From Bdellovibrionales bacterium (GTDB lineage Bacteria > Bdellovibrionota > UBA1018), in assembly GCA_018266355.1 (NCBI GenBank), contig JAFEAP010000010.1, positions 1 through 50,642 on the forward strand: a stretch of DNA of 50,642 bases, in the 5' to 3' direction. Both the position numbers and the translations under genes were made by a program. The notes beneath the pieces are model-generated. The model saw only the letters and a list, made by a program, of their open reading frames with translations, ran no database searches and was not told the origin of the DNA. Shown in pieces: positions 26,406 through 34,784 of the stretch (position 1 is its first letter; every line of letters starts with the position of its first letter).

Positions 26406-27299
26406 TCAGCGGCGGCCGCGGATCGGGCGATAACAGTCGTCGCCGAGGTAGAGCCACTCGCCCGTGCGGACGCGGACGTGACAGATCGATCGCGTCGGAT
26501 TCGCCTCGATGAACTCGATCGTCGACTCGCGCGAATGGGGGTGCACGGTGAGCTTCCCCCACGTCGGACGGCCGCGATACGCCCACTCGGTCTTCACGCG
26601 GATGTTTTCCTGCATGCCGTTCACCGAACGGAACGGAAACGCTTCCTTGATCGCGCCGGAGAGGAAGACCGGCAGGTCGCCGAAAGAGAACGCCCCGGCG
26701 ACGTGATCGTGTCCGTTCAGGATCGCGGAGAGGCGTTTACGGTACTTGTAGAGGATCGGACGGACGGCACGGTGGAACGCCTCGCGCTCCTTCCAGGAAT
26801 GGGCCGCGGAGAGGGTCAGCATCGGGTGGTGATAGACGACGAAGATCGATTCCGCGCGCAGCGTGCGGAGTTCCTTCTCGAGGAATTTCGCCTGCGCGTC
26901 CGCGGTCGCGACGTTGTCGGAATTCAACACGATCGCCGCGACGCCGGGAGCGATCCAGGTCGTGTAGGCCTCGGCCGGCATCTTGAAGTAGCGCATCTCT
27001 TCGGCGTAGCCGCCGTGGTGATTCCCGATCGCGACGACCGGGAAGCGGAATCCGTCCCGAAACCACGGGGTCCACTGCTGGTCGTAGGTACCGACGTATA
27101 GGTTATCGCCGATGAGGATGCCGTCGAGGACGTGGGCGTCGCGGGCGCTTTTCTCGACCGAGGCGCCGAGCGAGTTCCACTCGCCCGCGTCGCCGAGGAG
27201 CGCGTAGGAGTAACTCGTGGCGGCCGCCCGGGCGGAAACCGAAGCGAACGCGAGCGCGAGACCGAGTAGGATTCTTAAACCACGGTTGAAAATCGGCAT
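26406..27299 (-). CDS. Exported calcineurin-like metallophosphoesterase
   Basis: The 297-residue protein begins with a signal peptide ('LLGLALAFASVSARA'). The two-metal phosphoesterase motifs occur in order: 'LLGDAGEW', 'LIGDNLY', 'VAIGNHHGG', 'VVYHHPML' and 'LNGHDHVAG'. The order and spacing resemble purple-acid-type phosphatases, in the periplasm or outside. I chose the ATG at 27299; a TTG at 27335 would add 12 residues ahead of the signal peptide. It lies directly downstream of the NMNAT/kinase gene on the same strand (about 46 bases), so the two may be co-expressed. Confidence 0.9.
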   Translation of the reverse strand: MPIFNRGLRILLGLALAFASVSARAAATSYSYALLGDAGEWNSLGASVEKSARDAHVLDGILIGDNLYVGTYDQQWTPWFRDGFRFPVVAIGNHHGGYAEEMRYFKMPAEAYTTWIAPGVAAIVLNSDNVATADAQAKFLEKELRTLRAESIFVVYHHPMLTLSAAHSWKEREAFHRAVRPILYKYRKRLSAILNGHDHVAGAFSFGDLPVFLSGAIKEAFPFRSVNGMQENIRVKTEWAYRGRPTWGKLTVHPHSRESTIEFIEANPTRSICHVRVRTGEWLYLGDDCYRPIRGRR

Positions 27300-27345
27300 G
27301 GCCGGAAAGCTAGAACGCCGCCGGGCCCGAGACAATTCGATTTTC

Positions 27346-29886
27346 TCAGTGCTTCGCGAGGTAGTCCCGCGTGAGTTCCACCCGCCGAATCACGTCCTCT
27401 ACGCCGTCCGCAGAGAGCCAATACGCTTCCATCTTTCGAAAGCTCGCCGCATCGAAATCGTGGAATGCCTGACGCAAGGCGGCGCTCATATGTGGAGAAA
27501 GGGTCGACACGTCGAAGCCCGGGTGTCCCGGCCGGCCGACGCCGTTGTCGATCAGGACGAGTTCGAGTTCGGAGGGCTCGGTCATTTCCGCGGGCACGAG
27601 AATGTTCCCGAGATTCCCGTTTTGGTAGACCCGGTTCGGGAAACGGTCGACGTTCCCCATCACGAAGTCGAACGCCTTCACGTCGGCTTCGGCCTCGAGC
27701 CATTCGCGCGATTTACGGATTTTCTCCCAAGCCTCGGGCCGCTTCGCGATGAAGTCCTTCAGCGTCGTGTATCCTTCCTGGAAGACCTGCATCGACCCCG
27801 GTCCCCACGCCTTCCCGTCGATCGTGAGCACCGCTTCGAGCGTCTTCGCGGTCCGGACGCGACTCCGCCCCGTCCTGCGCGCGCTCGCGTTCCCCGCCCA
27901 AAACTCGACGAGCGAATAGGCCTCGGCTTCGCGGGCGAAGTGGACGTAGGTCGGACTCAGATTGCCCGCGTCCTTGAAACTTTTCTCGCCCATCCGCGGT
28001 TTGAACACGAACTTCTCCCCGGTCGGATAGGTCAGGAGGAGCGTGACGTTCGCGTTCCCCTCCCCGATTTTCGACACCGAAGGCTTCGAGTCCCGGACCA
28101 GCCGCGCGACCTGGTCGGCGAACCCGCCGACGGCGTTCTGCCCGCGGGGAACGTAGTTCCCCCGGCGTTCGCCGATTTTCGCGATGGCTTCGACCGATTG
28201 CTTGATCTCTTGCGGATCGGCGATCTGGATCCCGCGCACCGTCGGCAGCAGCGCTTCGATCGCGCTCGTGCCCGAATTCGCGCTTTCGCCGATCGCCTGG
28301 ATCAGCGCCGGTCGGAATTCCCGGTCGTAGTGGGGAGAGATGAACGTGCCGAGGGCGAATTCGAGCGCCCACTGGACGACTCCCTCGCCCTCGCCGAACG
28401 CATTCGGAGGCGGCGAAGCCACGCCGATCATCGTCGCGCGCTTCGCTTCGGCGAGCCGACGGAAATCGGCGGGCAGACCGGAAGCGGACGCTAGGACGTC
28501 GAGCGCGCCGACCTGGGCGACCACGAGCTCGGTCTTCCCGCTCGCGACGGCCTTGAAGAACGGATTCGCCTCTTGCCCGACCGGAGCGAGGAATTTTTCG
28601 GTTCCGTAGAGGTGGTTCTGGCGGATGTACTCGAGGACGCGCGGGTGAAGGGATTTTTCCGCGTCGAGGCTCCCCGCGGCGAGTTGCTTCTTCACGAGGG
28701 TCGAGCTGAGCTGGAGCCGATCGTCGGCCCGCACGTAGGTGACGTGATCCTTGAGCGCTTCGGGCAGCTCGGGCAAGGGCCCGTTCCCGCGCGGGAAGAC
28801 GCGGTACCGCTCGCGCATCCCCGGGCGCACGAGTCCTTGTTTCAAAATCGCGTCGAAGGCGTCCTGTCCGATCAGGATCTCGACGTGGGTAGTGCCGTAG
28901 GTTTGCTGGATCCGCCGGACGAACACCGATACTCCGAATTGATCGAGCCAGAGCGCGGAATTCGACGAGAAAAGATTCGCCTTCAGTTCCCTATCGAGCC
29001 GACGCGCGATGATGTTCCGTCGATGGAAGATCGGCGAAGCGTTCGGTTTGTGGGCCGGCGTATAGCCGGGCACGACGAGCGCTTCGTCGAATCCTTCCGA
29101 CCCGAGCGAAGTCGCGAGCATTCCGAAATGACCCTCGTGGTAGGGATCGAGCGTGCCGAACTGGATCGCGATCTTCGGCTGGGGCCGCTCGAGCGTGGAG
29201 AGGTATCCCGCGAGGTCGGTACGCGAACCGAGATCGAAGTTCAGTGCGGCGCCGTCGACGGAGATCGTTCCCTCCTCGACGCCCGGACCGCTCACGCGGG
29301 AGTAGCTCTTCCCGATGGTCTCGAGGTCGGCACCCGAGGCGCGCACCCAGTGTCCCCATTGCGTTCCGCCGTCGACGTGTCCGTTCACGAGGATGCGCAC
29401 GTTTTCGCGCGGCAAATCGCCGATCGTCAGCTTTTTCGCGAGGAGCAAGGCCGCGAGTCCGTCGTGCCCGACCCAAGCGTCGACCGAAAGCACCTGGCCG
29501 GCGGGACCGGTCACGGCGTTCAGGATGATCGGCTCGGATTTAAGGAGCTCCGCGAGGAGGGAGGCGTCCTTGGCCGCCTCGGAAACGCGCTTCGCGTCCT
29601 CGATGAAGGTGTGCCCGGGCGAGGCCATGATCTCGCCGACGGGATACCCGGCGAGCGCCCGCCATCGCTCTTCGACTTCCGAAGCTCCGTTCAGGGAGAT
29701 CTCGGAGGCGCCGGCATTCACGCGCTTGAAGTGATTGAACGGACTCCACTTGCTCGGGCGGTAAAGGTGCGTGACGACCGTGATGCAGTCGACGGGCGGA
29801 GCGTCGCCGGCGACGGCGACGGCGATCGCGGAAAAAAGGGCCGAGAAAAGATACGGGAGAGCGGGAGACCGACGCACCGATCCCAT
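27346..29886 (-). CDS. Large exported enzyme: NMNAT-like nucleotidyltransferase plus PI3/4K-like kinase
   Basis: The 846-residue protein starts with an apparent signal peptide ('LFSAIAVAVAG'). Residues about 115-170 ('LSVDAWVGHDGLAALLLA') faintly resemble a ParB-type fold. Residues 238-427 match NadD/NMNAT nucleotidyltransferases: 'FGTLDPYHEGH' (243-253, the HxGH site) and 'LSSTLVKKQL' (the ISSTxxR counterpart, 393-402). Residues about 610-800 match an atypical PI3/4K- or FAM20-like kinase: Lys629 in 'VFKP', Glu653 or Glu655 in 'REAEAYSL', catalytic Asp747 in 'GNVDRFPNR' and metal Asp780 in 'LIDNG'. The motifs look intact. An exported ATP-using double enzyme is unusual. Domain calls are by eye; substrates are unknown. 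It lies upstream of the exported phosphoesterase gene. Confidence 0.86.
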   Translation of the reverse strand: MGSVRRSPALPYLFSALFSAIAVAVAGDAPPVDCITVVTHLYRPSKWSPFNHFKRVNAGASEISLNGASEVEERWRALAGYPVGEIMASPGHTFIEDAKRVSEAAKDASLLAELLKSEPIILNAVTGPAGQVLSVDAWVGHDGLAALLLAKKLTIGDLPRENVRILVNGHVDGGTQWGHWVRASGADLETIGKSYSRVSGPGVEEGTISVDGAALNFDLGSRTDLAGYLSTLERPQPKIAIQFGTLDPYHEGHFGMLATSLGSEGFDEALVVPGYTPAHKPNASPIFHRRNIIARRLDRELKANLFSSNSALWLDQFGVSVFVRRIQQTYGTTHVEILIGQDAFDAILKQGLVRPGMRERYRVFPRGNGPLPELPEALKDHVTYVRADDRLQLSSTLVKKQLAAGSLDAEKSLHPRVLEYIRQNHLYGTEKFLAPVGQEANPFFKAVASGKTELVVAQVGALDVLASASGLPADFRRLAEAKRATMIGVASPPPNAFGEGEGVVQWALEFALGTFISPHYDREFRPALIQAIGESANSGTSAIEALLPTVRGIQIADPQEIKQSVEAIAKIGERRGNYVPRGQNAVGGFADQVARLVRDSKPSVSKIGEGNANVTLLLTYPTGEKFVFKPRMGEKSFKDAGNLSPTYVHFAREAEAYSLVEFWAGNASARRTGRSRVRTAKTLEAVLTIDGKAWGPGSMQVFQEGYTTLKDFIAKRPEAWEKIRKSREWLEAEADVKAFDFVMGNVDRFPNRVYQNGNLGNILVPAEMTEPSELELVLIDNGVGRPGHPGFDVSTLSPHMSAALRQAFHDFDAASFRKMEAYWLSADGVEDVIRRVELTRDYLAKH

Positions 29887-29999
29887 TATCCGATACCGCT
29901 GGCCCGGCTTCTAGGGTTTCTCCGCGTTCCGGAGCGATTCTTCCCGTCGAACCATTGACGCCTTTACCGAGCCCCTTAAACGTGCGAATTTCTAGCGAG

Positions 30000-30680
30000 A
30001 TGGACAGCTCTTTCGCCGAACGCATCCAGATGATGACGATCCAAATCGTCCCCTTCTTCATGGCCATCGTGCTTCACGAGTTCGGCCACGGGCTGGTCGC
30101 GAAAATGTGGGGAGACCGAACGGCCACCGACGCCGGTCGGCTCACGTTAAACCCGCTCGCCCATGTCGATCCGATCGGCACGGTCGCGATCCCGATGATC
30201 AACATGATCACCGGCATCCCGCTCCTCTTCGGCTGGGCGAAGCCGGTCCCGATCAATCCGACGCGCTTCCGGAAGTATCGCCCGGGACTTTTCTGGGTCT
30301 CGGTGGCCGGACCGGGGACGAACATCATCACTGGCTTCCTCGCCGCGCTCGTTTTCGGCGTGTTCTATAAATACGTGACGCCCGAATTTTCGCTCTACGA
30401 GCCGCTCCTGAAGATGATGGTCGCGGGGATCCAGATCAATTTCGCGCTCGCGCTCTTCAATCTCCTCCCGCTCCCGCCGCTCGATGGCGCGAAGATCCTC
30501 GAGAGTTTCCTCGGCTACAACGCGAGCCAAATGCTCCAGCAGGTCGAGCGCTACTCCTTCTTCATCCTGATCGCGCTGCTCTGGTCGAACGCGCTCGTGT
30601 TCTTGAACGGCCCGATTTCCTTCCTGACCCACCTTGCGCTCGGGGTTTCCCAGGCGATTTTCGGATTTTCCTTCGCATGA
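30000..30680 (+). CDS. Site-2 protease family (M50) membrane metalloprotease
   Basis: The 226-residue polytopic protein is of the short S2P group. Zinc motif 'LHEFGHG' (His26, Glu27, His30) lies in the first transmembrane helix, and the third ligand is in 'NLLPLPPLDGAKI'. There is no PDZ domain, as in the minimal SpoIVFB/YwhC-like group. I chose the ATG at 30000. A TTG at 29955 is open, but it forms part of a TTGACG that, with TTAAAC at 29976, looks more like a weak promoter. The stop overlaps the trpS start by 4 bases. It probably cleaves membrane proteins; the substrate is unknown. Confidence 0.93.
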   Translation: MDSSFAERIQMMTIQIVPFFMAIVLHEFGHGLVAKMWGDRTATDAGRLTLNPLAHVDPIGTVAIPMINMITGIPLLFGWAKPVPINPTRFRKYRPGLFWVSVAGPGTNIITGFLAALVFGVFYKYVTPEFSLYEPLLKMMVAGIQINFALALFNLLPLPPLDGAKILESFLGYNASQMLQQVERYSFFILIALLWSNALVFLNGPISFLTHLALGVSQAIFGFSFA

Positions 30681-31714
30681 CCACCAAGAAAACGATGCTC
30701 TCCGCGGTCCAACCGACGAGCCGACTCACGATCGGAAACTACATCGGCGCCGTGAAAAACTGGGCGACGATGCAGGCGGATTACGACTGCCTCTTCTTCG
30801 CGGTCGACCTCCACGCGATTTCCGACAAGCGCGGGGCGCCCGAACTCCGCGACCAGACTTACCGGACCGTCGCGACTTATCTCGCGTGCGGCCTCGACGC
30901 CGAGAAATCGACGCTCTTCGTGCAGTCGCACGTGCCGGAGCACGCCGAGCTCGCGTGGGTCCTCACCTGCCACGCGACGATGGGCGAAGTTTCACGGATG
31001 ACCCAGTACAAGGATAAGTCGGCGAAGCACGGCGACTCGATCCCGATGGGCCTTTTCGCCTACCCGGTGCTGATGGCGGCGGACATCCTCCTTTACGACG
31101 TCGACCTCGTCCCGGTCGGCGCGGACCAGAAGCAGCACGTGGAACTCACGCGCGACCTCGCGATCCGGATGAACAACCACTACACGCCGGGTTGGGACGG
31201 AAAAGATCCGACGAAGGTGAAGCCCGCGCTCTTCCGCATCCCCGAGCCGTGGATCCCGAAGCTCGGCGGGAAGATCATGAGCCTGCAGGACCCGACGAAG
31301 AAGATGTCGAAGTCCGACGCCGACCTGAAGGCGACCCTCTTCCTCGACGACACCGATAAGGACATCGAGAAAAAGGTGAAGAGCGCGGTCACCGACTCGG
31401 GCTCCGAAATCACGGACGCCGACGACAAACCCGGTATCCGGAACCTCCTCACGCTCCAGTCGGTCCTTACCGGAAAACCGATTCCGGAGATCGTCGCCGC
31501 TTACGCGGGCAAGATGTACGGACACCTGAAAGTCGACACGGCCGCGATTTGCGTCGATGCGATTCGCCCGATTCGCGACGAAACGGCGCGACTGATGGCC
31601 GATCGCGGGTATCTTGATCAGGTATTGAAGCGCGGCGCCGAAAACGCCCGTAAACGCGCCGCAATGAAGATCGCGCATGTTTACGATAAAATGGGCTTCA
31701 TTCCGAAGACTTGA
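30677..31714 (+). CDS. trpS: Tryptophan--tRNA ligase
   Basis: It charges tRNA-Trp in the cytoplasm. The 345-residue length is normal for bacterial TrpRS. The class I signatures are 'PTSRLTIGNYIG' (HIGH-like) and 'KMSKS' at 209-213. Other family blocks are 'MGLFAYPVLMAADILLY' and 'VPVGADQKQHVELTRDLA'. The start overlaps the S2P gene stop by 4 bases (ATGA), so it is translated from that transcript, an arrangement with scpAB seen in other former Deltaproteobacteria by my recollection. A 187-base spacer separates it from scpA. Confidence 0.98.
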   Translation: MTTKKTMLSAVQPTSRLTIGNYIGAVKNWATMQADYDCLFFAVDLHAISDKRGAPELRDQTYRTVATYLACGLDAEKSTLFVQSHVPEHAELAWVLTCHATMGEVSRMTQYKDKSAKHGDSIPMGLFAYPVLMAADILLYDVDLVPVGADQKQHVELTRDLAIRMNNHYTPGWDGKDPTKVKPALFRIPEPWIPKLGGKIMSLQDPTKKMSKSDADLKATLFLDDTDKDIEKKVKSAVTDSGSEITDADDKPGIRNLLTLQSVLTGKPIPEIVAAYAGKMYGHLKVDTAAICVDAIRPIRDETARLMADRGYLDQVLKRGAENARKRAAMKIAHVYDKMGFIPKT

Positions 31715-31866
31715 ACCAGACCTCTCCACCGGAACCTGAGCGTCGACGCGCGGCGTGTCTTTTTCCCGCGGTTTTCCCGGTCCCTCCCATTTCACGACTT
31801 GCCTCAGTTGAATCTTTCGATAGGATACTGTCAGAGAGTTGACTGAAGCAGTACGTCGCTCGTGCA

Positions 31867-31888
31867 GGGCCACTACGGGTAGTGGCCC
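31867..31888 (+). promoter_or_regulatory. Leader hairpin before scpA
   Basis: GGGCCACTA (31867-31875) and TAGTGGCCC (31880-31888) form a perfect 9-bp stem around CGGG, ending 5 bases before the GGAGGGA ribosome site. The left arm can also pair with the scpA start region (ATGGCCC, 31902-31908), an alternative fold that would hide the start codon. It has no T-tract, so it is not an ordinary terminator. Confidence 0.5.
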
Positions 31889-31901
31889 CTTCCGGAGGGA
31901 T

Positions 31902-33209
31902 ATGGCCCATCGCGTACCGATCAACATTCGAGTCGACCGTTTCGAGGGACCGCTCGATCTCCTGCTCTACCTGATCCAGAGCCACGAGCTCGACGTCTCG
32001 AAGATCGCGATCTCGAAGATCACCGACCAGTACCTCGCGTACGTCCGGCTGATGCAGGAACTCGACTTCGACATCGCGTCGGATTTCCTCGTGATGGCCG
32101 CGACGCTCATTCAGTGGAAGTCGAAGTCGCTGCTGCCGACCGAAATCGACCCGAACGCACTCCTCGCCGACGGCGACGAGGTGATGTCGCCGGAAGACCT
32201 GCTCCGTCAGCTCCTCGAACACCAGCGCTTCCTCGACGCCGGCCAAGAACTCGCGCGCCTCCCGCTCCTCGGCGACGACGTTTACCAACGTCCGATGACC
32301 CGCAAGCCGACCGAGAAGGTTTGGAAGGCGATGGACGTGACCGGACTCGCGATCACGTTCCAAGACCTGCTCGTGAAGGAACGCAAGCGGACGACGATCC
32401 TGAAGAAGGAAACCGTCTCGCTCGCGGAAAAGATCACCGACTTCGGCGACCGCATGGAAGTCGGAAAACTCACCGGACTCCGGGCGCTTCTGCGCGACCC
32501 GAACTCCCGGCCGGAAACCGTCGTCAGCTTCCTCGCCTCGCTCGAACTCGGGCGGCTGAAGAAAATGCGCCTCCACCAAGAAAAGGTTTACGAAGAAATC
32601 TATGTTGAACTTCTGGAAAGCATTAAAGGGTTTAATACGGACTTGGCGCGAGGCTTTGATGCCGTCGAAGCAACCATCGAAAAGCAAGTCGCCGCCGCAG
32701 CCGCTCACGGAGAAGGCCACGCCGCCCAAACCGCAGCCGCCGCAGCCGCTGGAATTGCTCCTCCGGACGCCCCTCCCGGAGTCCGTGGAACTGAAGATGA
32801 GCTGGCCGATTTCGGTGGAGCTGAAGCACCCGATGCCTCTGAGCGTGGAGCTTCGGCATCCGACTCCGATCTCGCTGGAACTCCGGCATCCGATGCCGGA
32901 GACGATCGAACTGCGCTTCTCGCATCCGATCTCGATCGAGCTGAAGACGCCGCCGACGATGGAGATCCTTCCGGTGCTGGATTGGCTCGCGGCGATTCCG
33001 GAGATCAAACTCGAGACGCTTCCCGCGGAATCGATCTCGCCTCCTTCGGAGAATCCCGAGAGCCCGCTCTCGGGTCCGTTCTCTCCGGGTCTGACGACGG
33101 AAATCACGGACGACGTGACGAGAGCCGTGAGCGCGCTTCCGAAGGTGAGTTTACAGGAAGAGTCCCTGCCGATGGCGGTCGGGATGCCGATCGAAACGCC
33201 GAATCTTGA
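31902..33209 (+). CDS. scpA: Segregation and condensation protein A, with atypical open C-terminal tail
   Basis: ScpA is the kleisin that bridges Smc heads in chromosome condensation. Residues 1-235 form a complete ScpA: the N-terminal 'FEGPLDLLLYLIQSHELDV', the 'MAATLIQWKSKSLLP' helix, and the C-terminal winged-helix ending 'FLASLELGRLKKMRLHQ'. The family usually stops near residue 250, but this frame stays open to residue 435. The extra 185-200 residues are Asp/Gly/Ser/Ala-rich, with GAT, GCT, GGA and TCC codons unlike neighbouring genes, and look like the shadow of the other frame, where scpB is coding. Either ScpA carries an overprinted tail or the frames are linked by a frameshift. GGAGGGA lies just before the ATG. 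Confidence 0.93.
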   Translation: MAHRVPINIRVDRFEGPLDLLLYLIQSHELDVSKIAISKITDQYLAYVRLMQELDFDIASDFLVMAATLIQWKSKSLLPTEIDPNALLADGDEVMSPEDLLRQLLEHQRFLDAGQELARLPLLGDDVYQRPMTRKPTEKVWKAMDVTGLAITFQDLLVKERKRTTILKKETVSLAEKITDFGDRMEVGKLTGLRALLRDPNSRPETVVSFLASLELGRLKKMRLHQEKVYEEIYVELLESIKGFNTDLARGFDAVEATIEKQVAAAAAHGEGHAAQTAAAAAAGIAPPDAPPGVRGTEDELADFGGAEAPDASERGASASDSDLAGTPASDAGDDRTALLASDLDRAEDAADDGDPSGAGLARGDSGDQTRDASRGIDLASFGESREPALGSVLSGSDDGNHGRRDESRERASEGEFTGRVPADGGRDADRNAES

Positions 33210-34686
33210 GGTCGCGATGAGCCCGAAGAAGACGAAAAACGAGAACGAGACGATCGCGCCCACGGGCGCCGCCGAACCGAGCCTCGAAAGCGCGGCCTCC
33301 GAATGGGCGGCCGACCCGGTCGCGACCGGACACGCCTCCGAATCCGAATCGGGTTCGGTTACGCTCCTCGCGGATCCGTCGGGCGCCGACTCGTCCGCGC
33401 GTAAGGCGATGGACGTCGCCGAAGCCCAAAAATCCGACGAGCCGCTCGACCTCGACGGCGACCTGGCCGACCTCCTATCGGAAGACCTCGTCGACTCCGA
33501 GGAATCCGAGGACGACTCCGAACCGGCTCCGCTCGACGATGACTTGGCGCCTTTGGCGCTTGCGGACGACGAAACCGAAATCGCCGAAACCCTCGAGCGC
33601 CTCCAGGAAAAGATGACCGCCCAGGACGCGGAACTCGCGAAGGAAGCCGCCGAAGTCGCCGAAGCGAACGCCGCCCAGGCGAAAGAGCGTCTCGCCGCCG
33701 AAATCGCGGAAGACGAGGCCCTCGAAAAGGCGATGAAGGAAGAAGCCGAGGACGACCTCGCGAACGATCCGGAACTCCGGGCCGCGCTCCCGCGCGAGCC
33801 GGAAGAATCGGAAAGCGGCGAACTCGACCTGCGCGAGATGGAGAGCTGCATCGAAGCGCTCCTCTTCATGAGCGAGCGCCCGCTCTCGGCGAATAAGCTC
33901 CGGGAACTCCTCGGACCCGAGATGTCGCTCCACTACTTCCAGGAAGCGCTCACGAACCTCCAAGCCCGGTACGCGCGGTTCTCCCACGGCATCGAGCTCG
34001 CGGAGATCGCCCACGGCTACCAGTTCCGCACGAAGCCGATCCGCGCCCCGCTCGCGAAGAAACTCGCGAAGATCCAAACCCAGCGCCTCTCGACCGGCGC
34101 GATGGAATCGCTCGCGATCGTCGCCTACAAACAGCCGGTGCTGAAGGACGACATCGACAAGATCCGCGGCGTGGATTCCTCGCACTTCATCCGCGGCCTC
34201 CTCGACAAGAAACTCATCAAGATCGTCGGTCGATCGGAACTTCCCGGCCGCCCGATGCTCTACGCGACGACGAACGAGTTCCTCGAGATCTTCTCGCTGA
34301 AGTCGCTCGACGCCCTCCCGCCGCTGAAGGAACTCGAGTCGATGATCCCGGGTTCGCAGTCCGGCAACCCGGACGACGCCGACCCGCGAGTGAAAAAGAT
34401 GCGCGAGCTCGTATCGCAGATGAATTCGGACCACTCCGTCTCGCTGCTTTACGATCCGAAGGAGGACGAGAAGTTCCTCACCGACATCCGCGAGCGCGTG
34501 AAGTCGATCGAGATCAACACGCCGACCCTCCAGGCCCAAGCCGAAGAGGCCGACCTCGAAGCCGCGATCGAAAAGGCGCGGGCCCAAGCCATCGCCGAAG
34601 GTCGCCTCGACGAGCAGGCGGAGAATTTCGCCGCGGCCGTCGAAGAGACGAAGCCGGGCGAGACCGCCGAGATGCCGATCGAGTGA
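32659..34686 (+). CDS. scpB: Segregation and condensation protein B, with a 400-residue N-terminal extension
   Basis: ScpB dimers bind ScpA in the Smc complex. The ScpB core is the last third: 'CIEALLFMSERPLSANKLRELL', 'LAIVAYKQPVLKDDI' and 'LIKIVGRSELPGRPMLYATT', typical of two winged helices. Before it lies a long extension: Pro/Lys-rich start, seven 10-residue repeats, acidic Ala/Glu/Asp region and a coiled coil. Codon use in this frame is normal for the genome from about 32659 on. GAGG 5 bases before the ATG at 32659 supports that start. The ATG at 32602 is also open, and an ATG at 33217, just past the scpA stop and with its own GAGG, is the conventional choice (489 residues). Confidence 0.9.
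   Translation: MPSKQPSKSKSPPQPLTEKATPPKPQPPQPLELLLRTPLPESVELKMSWPISVELKHPMPLSVELRHPTPISLELRHPMPETIELRFSHPISIELKTPPTMEILPVLDWLAAIPEIKLETLPAESISPPSENPESPLSGPFSPGLTTEITDDVTRAVSALPKVSLQEESLPMAVGMPIETPNLEVAMSPKKTKNENETIAPTGAAEPSLESAASEWAADPVATGHASESESGSVTLLADPSGADSSARKAMDVAEAQKSDEPLDLDGDLADLLSEDLVDSEESEDDSEPAPLDDDLAPLALADDETEIAETLERLQEKMTAQDAELAKEAAEVAEANAAQAKERLAAEIAEDEALEKAMKEEAEDDLANDPELRAALPREPEESESGELDLREMESCIEALLFMSERPLSANKLRELLGPEMSLHYFQEALTNLQARYARFSHGIELAEIAHGYQFRTKPIRAPLAKKLAKIQTQRLSTGAMESLAIVAYKQPVLKDDIDKIRGVDSSHFIRGLLDKKLIKIVGRSELPGRPMLYATTNEFLEIFSLKSLDALPPLKELESMIPGSQSGNPDDADPRVKKMRELVSQMNSDHSVSLLYDPKEDEKFLTDIRERVKSIEINTPTLQAQAEEADLEAAIEKARAQAIAEGRLDEQAENFAAAVEETKPGETAEMPIE
32752..32961 (+). 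repeat. Seven tandem 30-bp repeats encoding a 10-residue motif in ScpB
   Basis: In the scpB frame the units read like 'SVELRHPMPI', seven times with exact 30-base period, the first unit being the most degenerate. Copies differ mostly at third positions (GAA/GAG, CTG/CTT/CTC, CGG/CGC/AAG) while the Val/Ile-Glu-Leu-Lys/Arg core stays. That pattern implies selection on the protein in this frame. Confidence 0.85.
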
Positions 34687-34725
34687 CGGCGCCGGGCGAA
34701 GGCCCGATCCGATTCCTGAACGAAA

Positions 34726-34758
34726 AAAAGGGCCGCCCTCACCGGGAGCGGCCCTTTT
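34726..34758. terminator. Bidirectional rho-independent terminator
   Basis: AAAAGGGCCGC (34726-34736) and GCGGCCCTTTT (34748-34758) are perfect arms with an A-tract on the left and a T-tract on the right. It can therefore end both scpB and the convergent C11 peptidase gene. Confidence 0.88.
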
Positions 34759-34784
34759 ACTTTTCGAATTCGCTCGAAGTTCGA

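Noticed and set aside
29955..29981. TTG start or TTGACG/TTAAAC promoter before the M50 protease gene
   Set aside because: As a start it only adds residues before a good ATG. As a promoter the spacer is 15 bases and the -10 is poor.
31698..33869. Ser-rich open frame of about 720 codons on the minus strand across scpAB
   Set aside because: Low-complexity shadow of the repeats and codon bias of scpB.
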